From Bacteroidota bacterium (lineage in GTDB: Bacteria; Bacteroidota; Ignavibacteria; Ignavibacteriales; Melioribacteraceae), in assembly GCA_018829205.1 (NCBI GenBank), contig JAHJUE010000013.1, positions 28,551 through 92,550 on the forward strand: 64,000 nucleotides of DNA, written 5' to 3'. Below the pieces are notes generated by a model. The model was not told where the DNA came from. It ran no database searches and was given only the letters and a program-made list of their open reading frames with translations. The first letter of the stretch is position 1, and each line of letters opens with the position of its first letter. Shown in pieces: positions 1 to 8,700 of the stretch. The translations under genes and the position numbers were made by a program.

Positions 1-1248
1 GATAATGACGTGTTAAAAATGGACATTGAGTTTCTTGTGGCGAACAGACAATTCGCGGGTGAACAAAAAAGTATTACGGTTAAAGAGCTTCAACAGTTCG
101 CAGATTTCTACTCCGAAAGATTAAAAAAAATTAAAAGCAATATTTTATCCGTTGAAATGAAACTGACTGAAATTGAAAAGGATATTTTAAGAATCACAAA
201 CCAGTTAAACGAAATTAATAAAAGAAGGAATCAGCCTTCAACTGAAGTAGTTGTAAACGTTGCTGCTGCAAAAGCAGAGAAATGTAATTTTAAACTAACA
301 TATTTAAATAATAACTCGGGCTGGAATCCTGTTTATGATCTACGGGCAGTAGATATTGTAAGTCCGGTTACTCTGAATTATAAAGCTGAGGTATTTCAAA
401 ACACAGGGATAGAATGGAAGGACGCTAAGATTATATTGTCGACCAGAAACCCAAGGGAAAGCGGCAACAAACCGGAACTATATACATGGTATCTCGATTT
501 TGAAAATAGGTACGGACAAAATTGGGGACAACCACAGCAAAGACAATTAATGCAAAAAATGGCGCCGGCAGAATCAGTACAAATGGATGCCGCTGCATTA
601 GAGCCTTCAATAGAAGATTTTATAATAATCAGCGAAACACAAATGGCCGTTGAATTTGCTGCTGAAGTTAATTACACGGTTCCATCTGATAATAAAAGGC
701 ATGCAATTGCTCTAAGAGAATATAGTCTGCCTGCAAGATTTGAATATTACGCCGCGCCGAAAATTGACGGTGACGCTTTTCTTATCGCATATATAAATGA
801 TTGGAAAGAGATGAATTTACTCCCCGGACAAGCAAATATTTATTTCGAAAATTCTTTTATCGGACAATCGGTTATTGATCCTTTTACAACCGAAAAAGAG
901 TTGACACTTTCAATGGGACGGGATAAAAATATTATAATAGAAAGAAAAATGTTAAAGGATTTTACAGAGGATAAATTTTTAAGCAGCGATATAGAAAGGC
1001 ATTTCGCCTATGAAATTAAAATTAAGAATAATAAAAAAAACGATATAAAATTGATTCTGGAAGAACAATTCCCGGTTTCAAAAAATGAAGATATAAAAGT
1101 AGAACTAATAAACAACGGCGGTGCGCAAGTAAACAAGGTAAAGGGAATATTAAAGTGGGCTATTGATTTAAATCCTTCAAAAGATATTTCACAACATTAT
1201 GTCTATTCGGTCCGTTATCCGGCGGATAAAGTAATTCCGGGTTTATAA
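1..1248 (+). CDS. DUF4139 / mucoidy inhibitor A-like protein (5' end outside window)
   Basis: The reading frame is open through base 1, so the gene begins upstream; the first in-window start-like codon (GTG at 10) is internal. The visible part holds a charged heptad-like helical stretch (about residues 30-75 of the fragment), then the DUF4139 core with the hallmark YLNNNSGWNPVYDLR-type segment and repeated beta strands, ending in YSVRYPADKVIPGL. Families with a DUF4140 N-terminus, coiled coil and DUF4139 C-terminus are called mucoidy inhibitor A-like; their biochemical role is not established. The missing N-terminus should carry DUF4140. It converges on the histidine kinase, with a hairpin-bearing repeat region between the two. 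Confidence 0.75.
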   Translation, partial: DNDVLKMDIEFLVANRQFAGEQKSITVKELQQFADFYSERLKKIKSNILSVEMKLTEIEKDILRITNQLNEINKRRNQPSTEVVVNVAAAKAEKCNFKLTYLNNNSGWNPVYDLRAVDIVSPVTLNYKAEVFQNTGIEWKDAKIILSTRNPRESGNKPELYTWYLDFENRYGQNWGQPQQRQLMQKMAPAESVQMDAAALEPSIEDFIIISETQMAVEFAAEVNYTVPSDNKRHAIALREYSLPARFEYYAAPKIDGDAFLIAYINDWKEMNLLPGQANIYFENSFIGQSVIDPFTTEKELTLSMGRDKNIIIERKMLKDFTEDKFLSSDIERHFAYEIKIKNNKKNDIKLILEEQFPVSKNEDIKVELINNGGAQVNKVKGILKWAIDLNPSKDISQHYVYSVRYPADKVIPGL

Positions 1249-1316
1249 TTTTATCTTTACTTCTTTTTCTTGATCTTTATCCTTATCTGTAAAGTTTGGA
1301 TAAAGATTAAGAAAAT
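1249..1316. repeat. GATNNA hexamer repeat region, copy 1
   Basis: On the minus strand the segment reads as consecutive hexamers GATAAG, GATAAA, GATCAA, GAAAAA, and a second forward copy (GATAAA, GATTAA, GAAAAT) follows at 1299-1316. The same hexamer order (GATAGA, GATCAA, GAATAA) occurs at 12429-12470, so this looks like a dispersed low-complexity repeat family and not chance composition. Confidence 0.5.
1269..1311. terminator. Hairpin between convergent genes, terminator-like
   Basis: CTTGATCTTTATCC (1269-1282) pairs with GGATAAAGATTAAG (1298-1311) with one G-T pair, giving a 14-bp stem and a 15-nt loop in the gap between two convergent genes. No strong T-run follows on either strand, so it may be a by-product of opposed GATNNA repeat copies and not a true intrinsic terminator. 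Confidence 0.35.
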
Positions 1317-1360
1317 AATTTATAAATAATTATTAAATGAGTAATAGATGATAAGAATGA

Positions 1361-3148
1361 TTAAGATACCGCTGTTTGAAGTGGGATTGTAAAAATAAAT
1401 TTTGCGCCTTTATTCGGACTGCTTTCAGCCCGGATTTTTCCGCCGTGTTTTTCCACAAATTCTTTGCATAAAATTAATCCTAATCCGGTTCCTTTTTCTT
1501 TATTTGTTCCTTCACGGCTCATTCCTTTTTTAAGATTGAATAAATTTTTAATTTCATTTTCAGTCATTCCAATCCCGGTGTCGCAAACACAAATTTCAGC
1601 CGTTTTATTTTTAATTGCCGCGGTTACGATAATCTCTCCTTTTTCGTGAGTAAATTTTAACGCGTTTGAAATTAAATTCCTTATAATTGATTCAATCATA
1701 TTTTTATCGGCATATAGATTTATTTCATCCTTAATATCGCTTCTTAGTTTAATATTTTTTTCAATGGCAATAATCTCAAACAGCTCAATATTTTCCTTAA
1801 CGAGAGAACGTAATTCAAAACTTTCCGGATGGAATTCTTTTCCTTCAGTCTGAATCATTGACCATTCAAGGAGATTAGATAGTAGTTTAAATATATTTGC
1901 GGCCGAAGAATTTATATTTGCCGCGTATTTTTTAATTTCATCATTGGTTAATTCGTCAATCTCTTCGTTAAGAAATTCTGAAAAACCAAGTATTGAAGAG
2001 AACGGACTTTTTAAGTCGTGCGCTATTACAGAAAAAAGCTTGTCCTTGTTATTGTTTAATTCTTCAAGTTCAGCGGTTCTTTCTTTTACTTTAAGTTCGA
2101 GATCCTCATTTGCTTTCTTAAGCAGTTCTTCGTTTCTTTTTCTCTCTGTTATATCGCGCGCAATTGTTACATAACCGGTAATAACTTCATTATCTATAAC
2201 CGGAGTAGAAGAAAAACTCATCGGGATTAATGAACCGTTTTTACATTTAAACTCGGCATCAAAAAATCCTTCATGCATTCTTCTTTGACGGGTATAATTT
2301 TTATAGCCTTCGATGTAATCGGGATTATCAAGCAGATCAGTAAGTTTTTGGCCTACTAGCTCGCCTTCTGAATATCCGATTAATGATTTTAAATCGCCGC
2401 GCGCGTATTCAATTCTAAAATTTTCATCGGTCTTAATAAAAAGATCCTTCATTACCGAAAGTGTCTGCTTTAACGAATCAAATAATGTAACAACCGCTTT
2501 ATGCCTGAATATATAATATATTGATAGTGCCAGCGCTATAGTGGAAGAAAAGAAATATGCTTCATAATCTTTTTTAAATATTGTCGAAAGAATTGATTCG
2601 CTGAAAGGCCCGGGGAGGAGTAAGAATAAATAAATAAATCCTGAAAACAGCAGTTTTGATTTAAAATTTTTATCGCCGAAACCACCTACAAACGAATAAA
2701 GCTGAGTAATACCTATTGTGAAAAATATTGAGCTCCATATAATATAAAATATAAATCCGTTAGGCGAGATTCCTCCAAACTCATTATAAGGCTGTGGAAG
2801 GTATCCTAATAATGTCATTGTATAACTAAATAGTCCGGTAAAATATATTATAAACAGAACACGTTTTTTATTCAAAGTATTTACAGAGCCTATAAATACA
2901 ATTATAAAATGAATAAAAAAGAAAGGGATCAAAGAATATAAAAATATTGAAATTGTTCTAAAGAATTCTTTCAAAGGATCGATAAACATTACAGCCGAAA
3001 AATAGCTGGAAATGCCGTATGCTGTTAAAAGCATAATACACAAAAAATAAAATTGACTTATAAAACTGCGTCTTATTTTATAAATAATAGCCGATGCTAT
3101 AATAATATTTATTAATGTATATGCGGCGGATACTTGGAAATATATCAT
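1361..3148 (-). CDS. Membrane-bound PAS sensor histidine kinase
   Basis: Roughly the first 220 residues form seven or so hydrophobic segments, followed by a PAS domain (about 225-340, ending in the RDITERKRNEEL linker), a coiled coil, a HisKA domain with phospho-acceptor His in AHDLKSP (about residue 377) and an HATPase domain with N box NLISNALKFT, G1 DTGIGM and G2 GTGLGL. It should autophosphorylate in response to a signal sensed by the membrane or PAS part; no response regulator lies nearby. I chose the ATG at 3148. A TTG nine bases upstream (3157) is in frame and lies closer to an AGGGAA that could act as ribosome binding site, so the start is uncertain by three codons. Confidence 0.85.
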   Translation of the reverse strand: MIYFQVSAAYTLINIIIASAIIYKIRRSFISQFYFLCIMLLTAYGISSYFSAVMFIDPLKEFFRTISIFLYSLIPFFFIHFIIVFIGSVNTLNKKRVLFIIYFTGLFSYTMTLLGYLPQPYNEFGGISPNGFIFYIIWSSIFFTIGITQLYSFVGGFGDKNFKSKLLFSGFIYLFLLLPGPFSESILSTIFKKDYEAYFFSSTIALALSIYYIFRHKAVVTLFDSLKQTLSVMKDLFIKTDENFRIEYARGDLKSLIGYSEGELVGQKLTDLLDNPDYIEGYKNYTRQRRMHEGFFDAEFKCKNGSLIPMSFSSTPVIDNEVITGYVTIARDITERKRNEELLKKANEDLELKVKERTAELEELNNNKDKLFSVIAHDLKSPFSSILGFSEFLNEEIDELTNDEIKKYAANINSSAANIFKLLSNLLEWSMIQTEGKEFHPESFELRSLVKENIELFEIIAIEKNIKLRSDIKDEINLYADKNMIESIIRNLISNALKFTHEKGEIIVTAAIKNKTAEICVCDTGIGMTENEIKNLFNLKKGMSREGTNKEKGTGLGLILCKEFVEKHGGKIRAESSPNKGAKFIFTIPLQTAVS

Positions 3149-3264
3149 GTGTGTCAAGGATTTCCCTGATGAATTAAAACTAATATATAAATAATAAAAT
3201 AATTTTAAAACAGAATTAATCTTATTTTAATATTGACGCGTTTTATTTGCGGGGGATAATTAAT

Positions 3265-4107
3265 TTATTTTTTAAACCTACGGAATGCAAAAAGAAACTG
3301 AGTAAAATAATTTAAAGGGAAAAATGTTTTTAATCCGTAATCAGAGGCTTTGTCATTCTCGGGTAAATATGCCGAGCCGAAAATCCAATCCCAAACTGCA
3401 AGTTTAGTTGAAAAATTTCTGTTTCTTCCTTTCCCCGTTGTGTGATGCCACCTGTGCATTTCAGGGCCATTAATAAAATATTGAATTTTGCCAGTTTCAA
3501 CATTAATATTTGAGTGTATATACATTCCCCAAACCGCGCTTATAACACCTTTATATGCTATCACTTCCGGGGGAGCGCCAAGAAGTACAATAGGCAGAAA
3601 CTCTACTGTTTGATTAATTATAATTTCTATCGCATGCGAGCGCGAACCCGAAAGCCAGTCGACTTTTTTAGGCGAGTGGTGAGCTTCATGAATACGCCAA
3701 AGCCATTTGTTTTTATGCTGCCATCTGTGCATCCAGTAAATATATAAATCATGACTTACTGTAAAGATTACCAATTGCAGCCAAATGGGAATATCCGCAA
3801 ATAATTCTAATCGCGATATACCTGTTGTTGAATCTATATAAGCTATTATATAACCGAATATCAAAATACCAAGTATATAACTCTGAGCGATGGTGTACAG
3901 TACTAAATCGTCAAAGAATCCATCTCTTAAAATTTTTTGTCCCTTTGTATATGGAAAAATTCTTTCCAATATCAAAAATAGCGCTGCGGATGATATAATA
4001 ATTATTATTGATATTTTTTCGGGTTGGGACAAACCTGACAAATAATTTAAGAGAAGGTCAGCCGCCTGTCCAAAAATATTCGATGTTAATATTTCTATTG
4101 ATTCCAT
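3265..4107 (-). CDS. Fatty acid hydroxylase / sterol desaturase family membrane protein
   Basis: The protein (280 aa) has several hydrophobic segments (around 35-50, 70-95 and 110-125) and the eight-histidine di-iron pattern of the family: HDLYIYWMHRWQH at 119-131, HEAHH at 140-144 and MHRWHH near 216-221. Members insert oxygen or a double bond into membrane lipids, sterols, carotenoids or alkylglycerols; the substrate cannot be read from the sequence. It lies 54 bases downstream of the NeuB-like gene on the same strand, so it could be cotranscribed with the sugar locus, but nothing in the sequence proves a shared pathway. Confidence 0.8.
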   Translation of the reverse strand: MESIEILTSNIFGQAADLLLNYLSGLSQPEKISIIIIISSAALFLILERIFPYTKGQKILRDGFFDDLVLYTIAQSYILGILIFGYIIAYIDSTTGISRLELFADIPIWLQLVIFTVSHDLYIYWMHRWQHKNKWLWRIHEAHHSPKKVDWLSGSRSHAIEIIINQTVEFLPIVLLGAPPEVIAYKGVISAVWGMYIHSNINVETGKIQYFINGPEMHRWHHTTGKGRNRNFSTKLAVWDWIFGSAYLPENDKASDYGLKTFFPLNYFTQFLFAFRRFKK

Positions 4108-4161
4108 AACACCAAAAAGAAAAATAATTTAATCGGGTAAAACATAATTACAAATAAATGA

Positions 4162-5058
4162 TTAAGCCATTTCGGTTTTTTTAATTCTTCTTAATTTATT
4201 TATAGAAGAGAGTTCACTATCAAAAACTTTTTTAATGCCGTCGCCGAGTGATTTTTCAATATCTCTTATATCTTTAACAAGTCTGAACATACCTTGAACC
4301 TCTACCGAAGCGGCTTGATCGGAACCCCACATAGCTCGGTCTAAAGTTATATGCCGTTCTATAAATGCAGCGCCGAGTGCGACAGCGGCCATTGTTGGCG
4401 CCAGCCCGGTTTCATGACCCGAGTATCCGATTGGTATATTAGGAAATTTCTTTTTATAAGTTTGAATAACTCTAAGATTTAGTTCCTCAAGCTTGCATGG
4501 ATATGTTGAGGTTGACTGAGCAAGTAAAATATTCTCATTACCACAAAGCATTACAGCATTTTCAACTTCTTCCATTGAAGACATACCCGAAGAAAGCATT
4601 ATCGGTTTACCCGTTTTTTTAACACATTTTAAAAGTTCAGAATCAGTTAATGAAGCAGAAGCAATTTTATAAATTACAGGATCGAATTTATTGATAAAAT
4701 CAACCGCTCCCTCATCCCAGGGAGAAACGAACCAATGAATATTTTTTTTTCGGCAGTAACTGTCAATTTCGGCATATTCATCTTCATTAAACTCAACTTT
4801 GTATCGGTAATCAATATATGTCATTCTTCCCCAAGGCGTGTCTCTCTCAATATTCCATTGATCTTTTGGGACACAAAGTTCGGGAGTTCTTTTTTGAAAT
4901 TTTACAGCATCGCATCCAGAGAAAACGGCACCGTCGATAAGTTTTTTTGCATTTTCCAGAGATCCGTTATGGTTAATACCTATTTCCGCAATAATGTAAA
5001 CAGGCTCTCCGTCGCCAATAAAACGGTCGCCCACTTTAACATTGTTTGGTTTTATCAT
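4162..5058 (-). CDS. NeuB-like nonulosonate (sialic acid family) synthase lacking the SAF domain
   Basis: This is a TIM-barrel PEP-condensing synthase: AEIGINHNGS at 24-33, AVKFQKRTPE at 51-60, KIASASL, a GYSGHETG motif with His215 and an ERHITLD motif with His236, the positions at which the family binds its divalent metal. Family members condense an aldose or aldose phosphate with PEP to make a nine-carbon keto acid such as sialic, legionaminic or Kdn-type sugars. At 298 aa it ends about where the barrel ends, without the antifreeze-like SAF domain most NeuB proteins carry. It is the last gene of a six-gene minus-strand locus. The exact substrate is unknown; the aminotransferase and SDR upstream suggest a modified amino sugar. 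Confidence 0.8.
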   Translation of the reverse strand: MIKPNNVKVGDRFIGDGEPVYIIAEIGINHNGSLENAKKLIDGAVFSGCDAVKFQKRTPELCVPKDQWNIERDTPWGRMTYIDYRYKVEFNEDEYAEIDSYCRKKNIHWFVSPWDEGAVDFINKFDPVIYKIASASLTDSELLKCVKKTGKPIMLSSGMSSMEEVENAVMLCGNENILLAQSTSTYPCKLEELNLRVIQTYKKKFPNIPIGYSGHETGLAPTMAAVALGAAFIERHITLDRAMWGSDQAASVEVQGMFRLVKDIRDIEKSLGDGIKKVFDSELSSINKLRRIKKTEMA

Positions 5059-5088
5059 TTTAAAATTCCGATTACTTTTTAAAAATGT

Positions 5089-5598
5089 TTATTTAATCGA
5101 CTTTGATTCAATTAGAAATTCAGCAAAATCTCTGAAAGCGCCATAACCGCCGTTGCTTTCCACAATAATATCTGAAACTTCTTTCGCGAACTTTGTGGCA
5201 TCGGCAGGGCAGGCTGAAAGACCGGCCAGTTTCATAATCTCAATATCATTTGTATCATCACCAATAAAAGCAACTTCATCAATCAGTAAATTTTTTCTTT
5301 TTATAATTTCATTAAGAACTTCAACTTTATTTTTTATGCCTAGGTGTACTTCATCAATTTTTAATTTAGCAGCTCGCGAAGTAACGATACCTGAATTTTC
5401 ACCGGTGATTATCCCGGTTTCAATTCCAACTAAACTACGCAAACGCTCAACGCCCATTCCGTCGCGGATAGAAAACCTCTTCATTATTTCTCCATCCTGA
5501 GAATAGTAAGATCCGGTATCGGTTAAAACGCCGTCGCAATCGGTTAATAATAATTTTATTTTTTTTGCCTTTTCAATAATTTCTGGATGTACATTCAT
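5089..5598 (-). CDS. KdsC-like HAD phosphatase
   Basis: At 169 aa this has the size of KdsC and of the phosphatase half of fused CMP-acylneuraminate synthetases. Motif I is DCDGVLTDTG near residues 20-29, followed by RDGMG, a Lys-containing NKVEVLNEI region and motif III GDDTNDIEIMKLAG near 112-125. Cap-less C0-type HAD enzymes of this group dephosphorylate Kdo-8-phosphate or Kdn/Neu-9-phosphate. Its place directly upstream of the NeuB-like synthase (30-bp gap) suggests that the synthase makes a phosphorylated product and this enzyme removes the phosphate. A role in ordinary Kdo synthesis is the alternative, but no kdsA or kdsB is nearby. Confidence 0.8.
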   Translation of the reverse strand: MNVHPEIIEKAKKIKLLLTDCDGVLTDTGSYYSQDGEIMKRFSIRDGMGVERLRSLVGIETGIITGENSGIVTSRAAKLKIDEVHLGIKNKVEVLNEIIKRKNLLIDEVAFIGDDTNDIEIMKLAGLSACPADATKFAKEVSDIIVESNGGYGAFRDFAEFLIESKSIK

Positions 5599-5652
5599 TA
5601 TATATTCTCATTTACTTTATAAACTTTTAACTTTACTAACTTTCAAACTGAA

Positions 5653-6456
5653 TTACCATGCAGTCCAGCCGCCGTCAACAATTAAATTTGCGCCGGTCAT
5701 ATATTTTGATGAATCGCCGGCAAGAAAAATTAAAGCTCCTTTGTAATCGTCGGGTTTTGCCATTCTGCCTAACGGAGTCTTTGCGGAATACTTATTTATA
5801 AAAAACTCATCCTGATTGTTCTCAACTCCGCCTGGAGATAATGTATTCACGCGCACTCCGTCCTTACCCCAATAAGCGGCAAGATACTTTGTGAACATTA
5901 TTACCGCACCTTTGGTAGCAGAATACGCAGGCGGTTTATAAAAGGATTGCGAGCCGTCTTCTTTTATATAAAGAGATTGGTCGGGGGCTGTAATTCCGTA
6001 TGTTGAAGCGATATTAATAATGCTTCCGGATTTCTGCCGGGCCATTGAAGTACCGAAAACCTGTGAACATAAAAATACGCCTGTTAAATTTACATCGATA
6101 GATTTTTGCCAGAGATCAAGCGGATAATTTTCAAATTTAGATTGTTCGGCGGCGGCTTTCGGGTTTTCAAACATATCATTTATCGCCGCGTTGTTTACAA
6201 GAATATCGATATGCCCAAACATTTCAATTACTTTATCGCGCGCATTTTTTACGGAATCGGGATTTGTAACATCAAGCAGTAAACCCATTGAATGAGTTTC
6301 TAAAGCATCGGCAAAAATTATGCATTTCTCTTCATTAATATCGGCCGCTACAACATTAGCTCCCGCTTCAGATAATGCTTTGCAGTGCTCTTTTCCTATA
6401 AGTCCCAATGCTCCTGTTACAACCGCAGTTTTGTTTTTTAGTGAGAACAGTTCCAT
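5653..6456 (-). CDS. SDR-family oxidoreductase, PtmA-like
   Basis: This is a classical short-chain dehydrogenase of 267 aa: Rossmann motif TGALGLIG near 15-22, acidic ADINEE suggesting NAD preference, NNAAIND, catalytic Ser in INIAST and YSATK. The carboxyl part (LSPGGVENNQDEFF, TPLGRMAKPDDY) resembles SDRs annotated as flagellin modification protein A (PtmA) in legionaminic acid loci. It probably oxidises or reduces a hydroxyl of the sugar before or after transamination. It lies between the phosphatase and the aminotransferase genes, with 50-60 bp gaps. Substrate assignment is inference from context. Confidence 0.75.
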   Translation of the reverse strand: MELFSLKNKTAVVTGALGLIGKEHCKALSEAGANVVAADINEEKCIIFADALETHSMGLLLDVTNPDSVKNARDKVIEMFGHIDILVNNAAINDMFENPKAAAEQSKFENYPLDLWQKSIDVNLTGVFLCSQVFGTSMARQKSGSIINIASTYGITAPDQSLYIKEDGSQSFYKPPAYSATKGAVIMFTKYLAAYWGKDGVRVNTLSPGGVENNQDEFFINKYSAKTPLGRMAKPDDYKGALIFLAGDSSKYMTGANLIVDGGWTAW

Positions 6457-6514
6457 ATAAAATATTCTAAGTAATTAATAATTATTTATTTATTCATGAA
6501 TTTGAAATTGCAGT

Positions 6515-7849
6515 TTATTTTTTAACAGGTTTCATGTTGAAATTGTCTGTTTTTCTGAACACTGGCTGAACCGGTGTTCCCCTAAGCAATTCAAATACAT
6601 TTTTATCTTCAACGGCTTTTTTTAAGAGCGGCAGAACATCTCTATAAGCATTTAATGTATATTCTATATCTTCATCAGAATGCGAGAAGCTCATATTATG
6701 AAATCCGGACCAAAGGACTCCCCGTTTTATCATTTCTTGCTGAACAAAAGATTTTAAAATAAGCGGATCTCCGGCACTACCGTCGAAAGAAATGATTGAT
6801 CGCCAATTATAACCTGAAGCCTTGGTATAATTCATACCTAATCCTTCGGCAATTTCATTATATCCGTCTTTTAGCTTTTTACCCTGTACATTTAAATAAT
6901 CGATTACGTTTTTTTCTTTTATTTCCTCTATTGTAGCTTTTGCCGCTGCCAATGATAACGCTTCGCCCCCAAATGTTGTATAAAAGAAAATATCTTCATC
7001 GGCCAAATCCATAATTTTTCTTTTACCCGTTAATACTGAGATAGGCATACCGTTGGCTATTGCTTTAGAATAAGTTGCGAGATCGGGTGTAATACCGAAA
7101 TATTCCTGCGCACCGCCTAAAGCTAATCTGAAACCTGTCCACATTTCATCAAAAATTAATACAATGTTTTTTTCTTTACAGAGTTCGGCAACTTTATGCA
7201 GGAAATTGTCTTTCGGTTCCTGAAATACAACAGGTTCCAATATAACCGCCGCGGTATCTTCATCAATTGAGTTTTTTAGTGAGTCTATATCATTGTAGTT
7301 AAATGTATAACTAATTGCCTGTACGGCTTCCGGAATTCCATTGTTCCTTGCAGTTACGCTTATGTACCAGTCATGCCAACCGTGATATCCGCAGCATAAA
7401 ACTTTATTTTTGCCTGTATAAGCGCGGGCAAGTCTAATAGCGGCGCTTGTAACATCGGCTCCGGTTTTACTATATCTAACCGCTTCCGCGTTCGGTAAAA
7501 TTTCACGCAGTAATTCAGCCACTTCAACTTCAAGCGGATGCATTAAAGAAAAAGTAATACCGTTCTCTAATTGTTTTTTAATAGCCTCATCGGTTTTAGG
7601 ATACGCATAACCCAGAGACAGGGGGCCAATTGCCATATTAAAATCGATAAATTCGTTTCCGTCAACATCCCAAACATGTGAGCCCTTTCCTTTTTCCAAA
7701 TATTTTGGCGATGCGCCGTTCACATACTGAGTAGGACCTTTAGCCAGTGTTTGAGTAACGGAAGGTATTAAACCCAATGCTCGGCTGTAAAGTTCATCGG
7801 ACTTTTCAATTACGGGATAATCGTTGTTCAAGCTAATATTGTTAGGCAT
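6515..7849 (-). CDS. Class-III PLP aminotransferase, glutamate-1-semialdehyde aminomutase-like
   Basis: The 444-residue fold-type I enzyme shows GYHGWHDWY near 154-162, FDEMWTGFR with the PLP-ring Asp at 234, and the Schiff-base Lys262 in TYSKAIANGMP. Family similarity is to glutamate-1-semialdehyde 2,1-aminomutase, but paralogues of this type also sit in surface-glycan loci beside spsF-like genes. Here it is more likely to transfer an amino group to a keto sugar made by the neighbouring SDR than to serve haem synthesis, because no hem gene is close. It also carries a C-terminal tail of about 30 residues after the usual end of the family. Confidence in the fold is high; in the substrate, low. 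Confidence 0.75.
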   Translation of the reverse strand: MPNNISLNNDYPVIEKSDELYSRALGLIPSVTQTLAKGPTQYVNGASPKYLEKGKGSHVWDVDGNEFIDFNMAIGPLSLGYAYPKTDEAIKKQLENGITFSLMHPLEVEVAELLREILPNAEAVRYSKTGADVTSAAIRLARAYTGKNKVLCCGYHGWHDWYISVTARNNGIPEAVQAISYTFNYNDIDSLKNSIDEDTAAVILEPVVFQEPKDNFLHKVAELCKEKNIVLIFDEMWTGFRLALGGAQEYFGITPDLATYSKAIANGMPISVLTGKRKIMDLADEDIFFYTTFGGEALSLAAAKATIEEIKEKNVIDYLNVQGKKLKDGYNEIAEGLGMNYTKASGYNWRSIISFDGSAGDPLILKSFVQQEMIKRGVLWSGFHNMSFSHSDEDIEYTLNAYRDVLPLLKKAVEDKNVFELLRGTPVQPVFRKTDNFNMKPVKK

Positions 7850-7874
7850 AATATCTCTTCAAATTATTTTGTGA

Positions 7875-8687
7875 TTAACTTTTCTTTAATTCTTTTTTAT
7901 AATCATCAATTTGGTTTAATTCTTCAAGATGATTTTCGTACCAGTATTTGCCAATGTACCGGCTATTAATGTCATATATAAACGGTTTATCTTTTAGTAA
8001 ATTAAGGATATTATTTATGCTGAATTTCGGATTTTTCTTATATAGCTCTTCATAAACAGTTCTTATAAATATATAGTCTTCTTCATAATCAATTGTCCAT
8101 CTATGTTTTGCAGAATAATTAAATCCGGTTTCCCATAAAACATTTCCGATTCTAAATTTTTCAGGGTTTTCCCATATAAAAGGAGTAGTATGTTCGCGCT
8201 CAAGTTTACGTTCGGCTTCTTTCCAAGCTGTTTCAATTGTTTTTAACGACATAATTTCAACATCATTTCCGTCGGGATATGTGGCCGGATGCAGATTACT
8301 GACAAAATCGTATTTGTCTATATTATCGATATAGAACTTAAACACTTTGTCAATTATTTCTGGGTCAATTAAAGGGCAGTCCGAAGGAATTTTAGCCACC
8401 GCGTCGGCATTATATTTTTTTGCAGTTTGATAATGTCTGTCTAATAGATCATTTAGTTCGCCTCTGAAACATTCAATGCCCTCAGCTTTGCAAATTTCTT
8501 CTATTGTATTGTCGGACTTATCCGTAGAAGTAGCGACTACCACCGTTCCCGCAAGCTGCGCCGACATTACTCTTTCAACCATTCTTACTAGTAATGGTTT
8601 TCCGCAAAGTGACATTAATACTTTGTGAGGAAGTCTCGTTGAACCTGTTCTTGCCTGGATAACCGTAACAATTTTTAATTGAGACAT
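7875..8687 (-). CDS. SpsF/NeuA-like cytidylyltransferase
   Basis: The nucleotidyltransferase signature QARTGSTRLPHKVL is at 12-25, followed by VVVATSTDKSDN and a PSDCPLIDP acidic metal site near 122-130. This matches the SpsF group, homologues of CMP-Kdo synthetase found in spore-coat and surface-glycan loci. The predicted reaction is activation of a keto-deoxy sugar with CTP to CMP-sugar plus diphosphate. No separate NeuA gene occurs in the locus, so this protein probably fills that step. A C-terminal region of roughly 60 residues beyond the core (YDINSRYIGKYWYENHLEE) is unassigned. The gene is 13 bp downstream of the glycosyltransferase gene, which supports cotranscription. Confidence 0.75.
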   Translation of the reverse strand: MSQLKIVTVIQARTGSTRLPHKVLMSLCGKPLLVRMVERVMSAQLAGTVVVATSTDKSDNTIEEICKAEGIECFRGELNDLLDRHYQTAKKYNADAVAKIPSDCPLIDPEIIDKVFKFYIDNIDKYDFVSNLHPATYPDGNDVEIMSLKTIETAWKEAERKLEREHTTPFIWENPEKFRIGNVLWETGFNYSAKHRWTIDYEEDYIFIRTVYEELYKKNPKFSINNILNLLKDKPFIYDINSRYIGKYWYENHLEELNQIDDYKKELKKS

Positions 8688-8700
8688 ATTTTCAATTTTA

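Noticed and set aside
5613..5645. AACTTT-like repeats in the gap between the phosphatase and SDR genes
   Set aside because: Only a few irregular units in very AT-rich DNA; no ordered unit succession or second copy was found, unlike the GATNNA and ATATGAG families.
6515..7849. Assignment of the aminotransferase as hemL for haem synthesis
   Set aside because: The active-site motifs fit the wider family, but the locus is a sugar pathway with SpsF and SDR neighbours and there are no other hem genes; paralogues in glycan loci are common.
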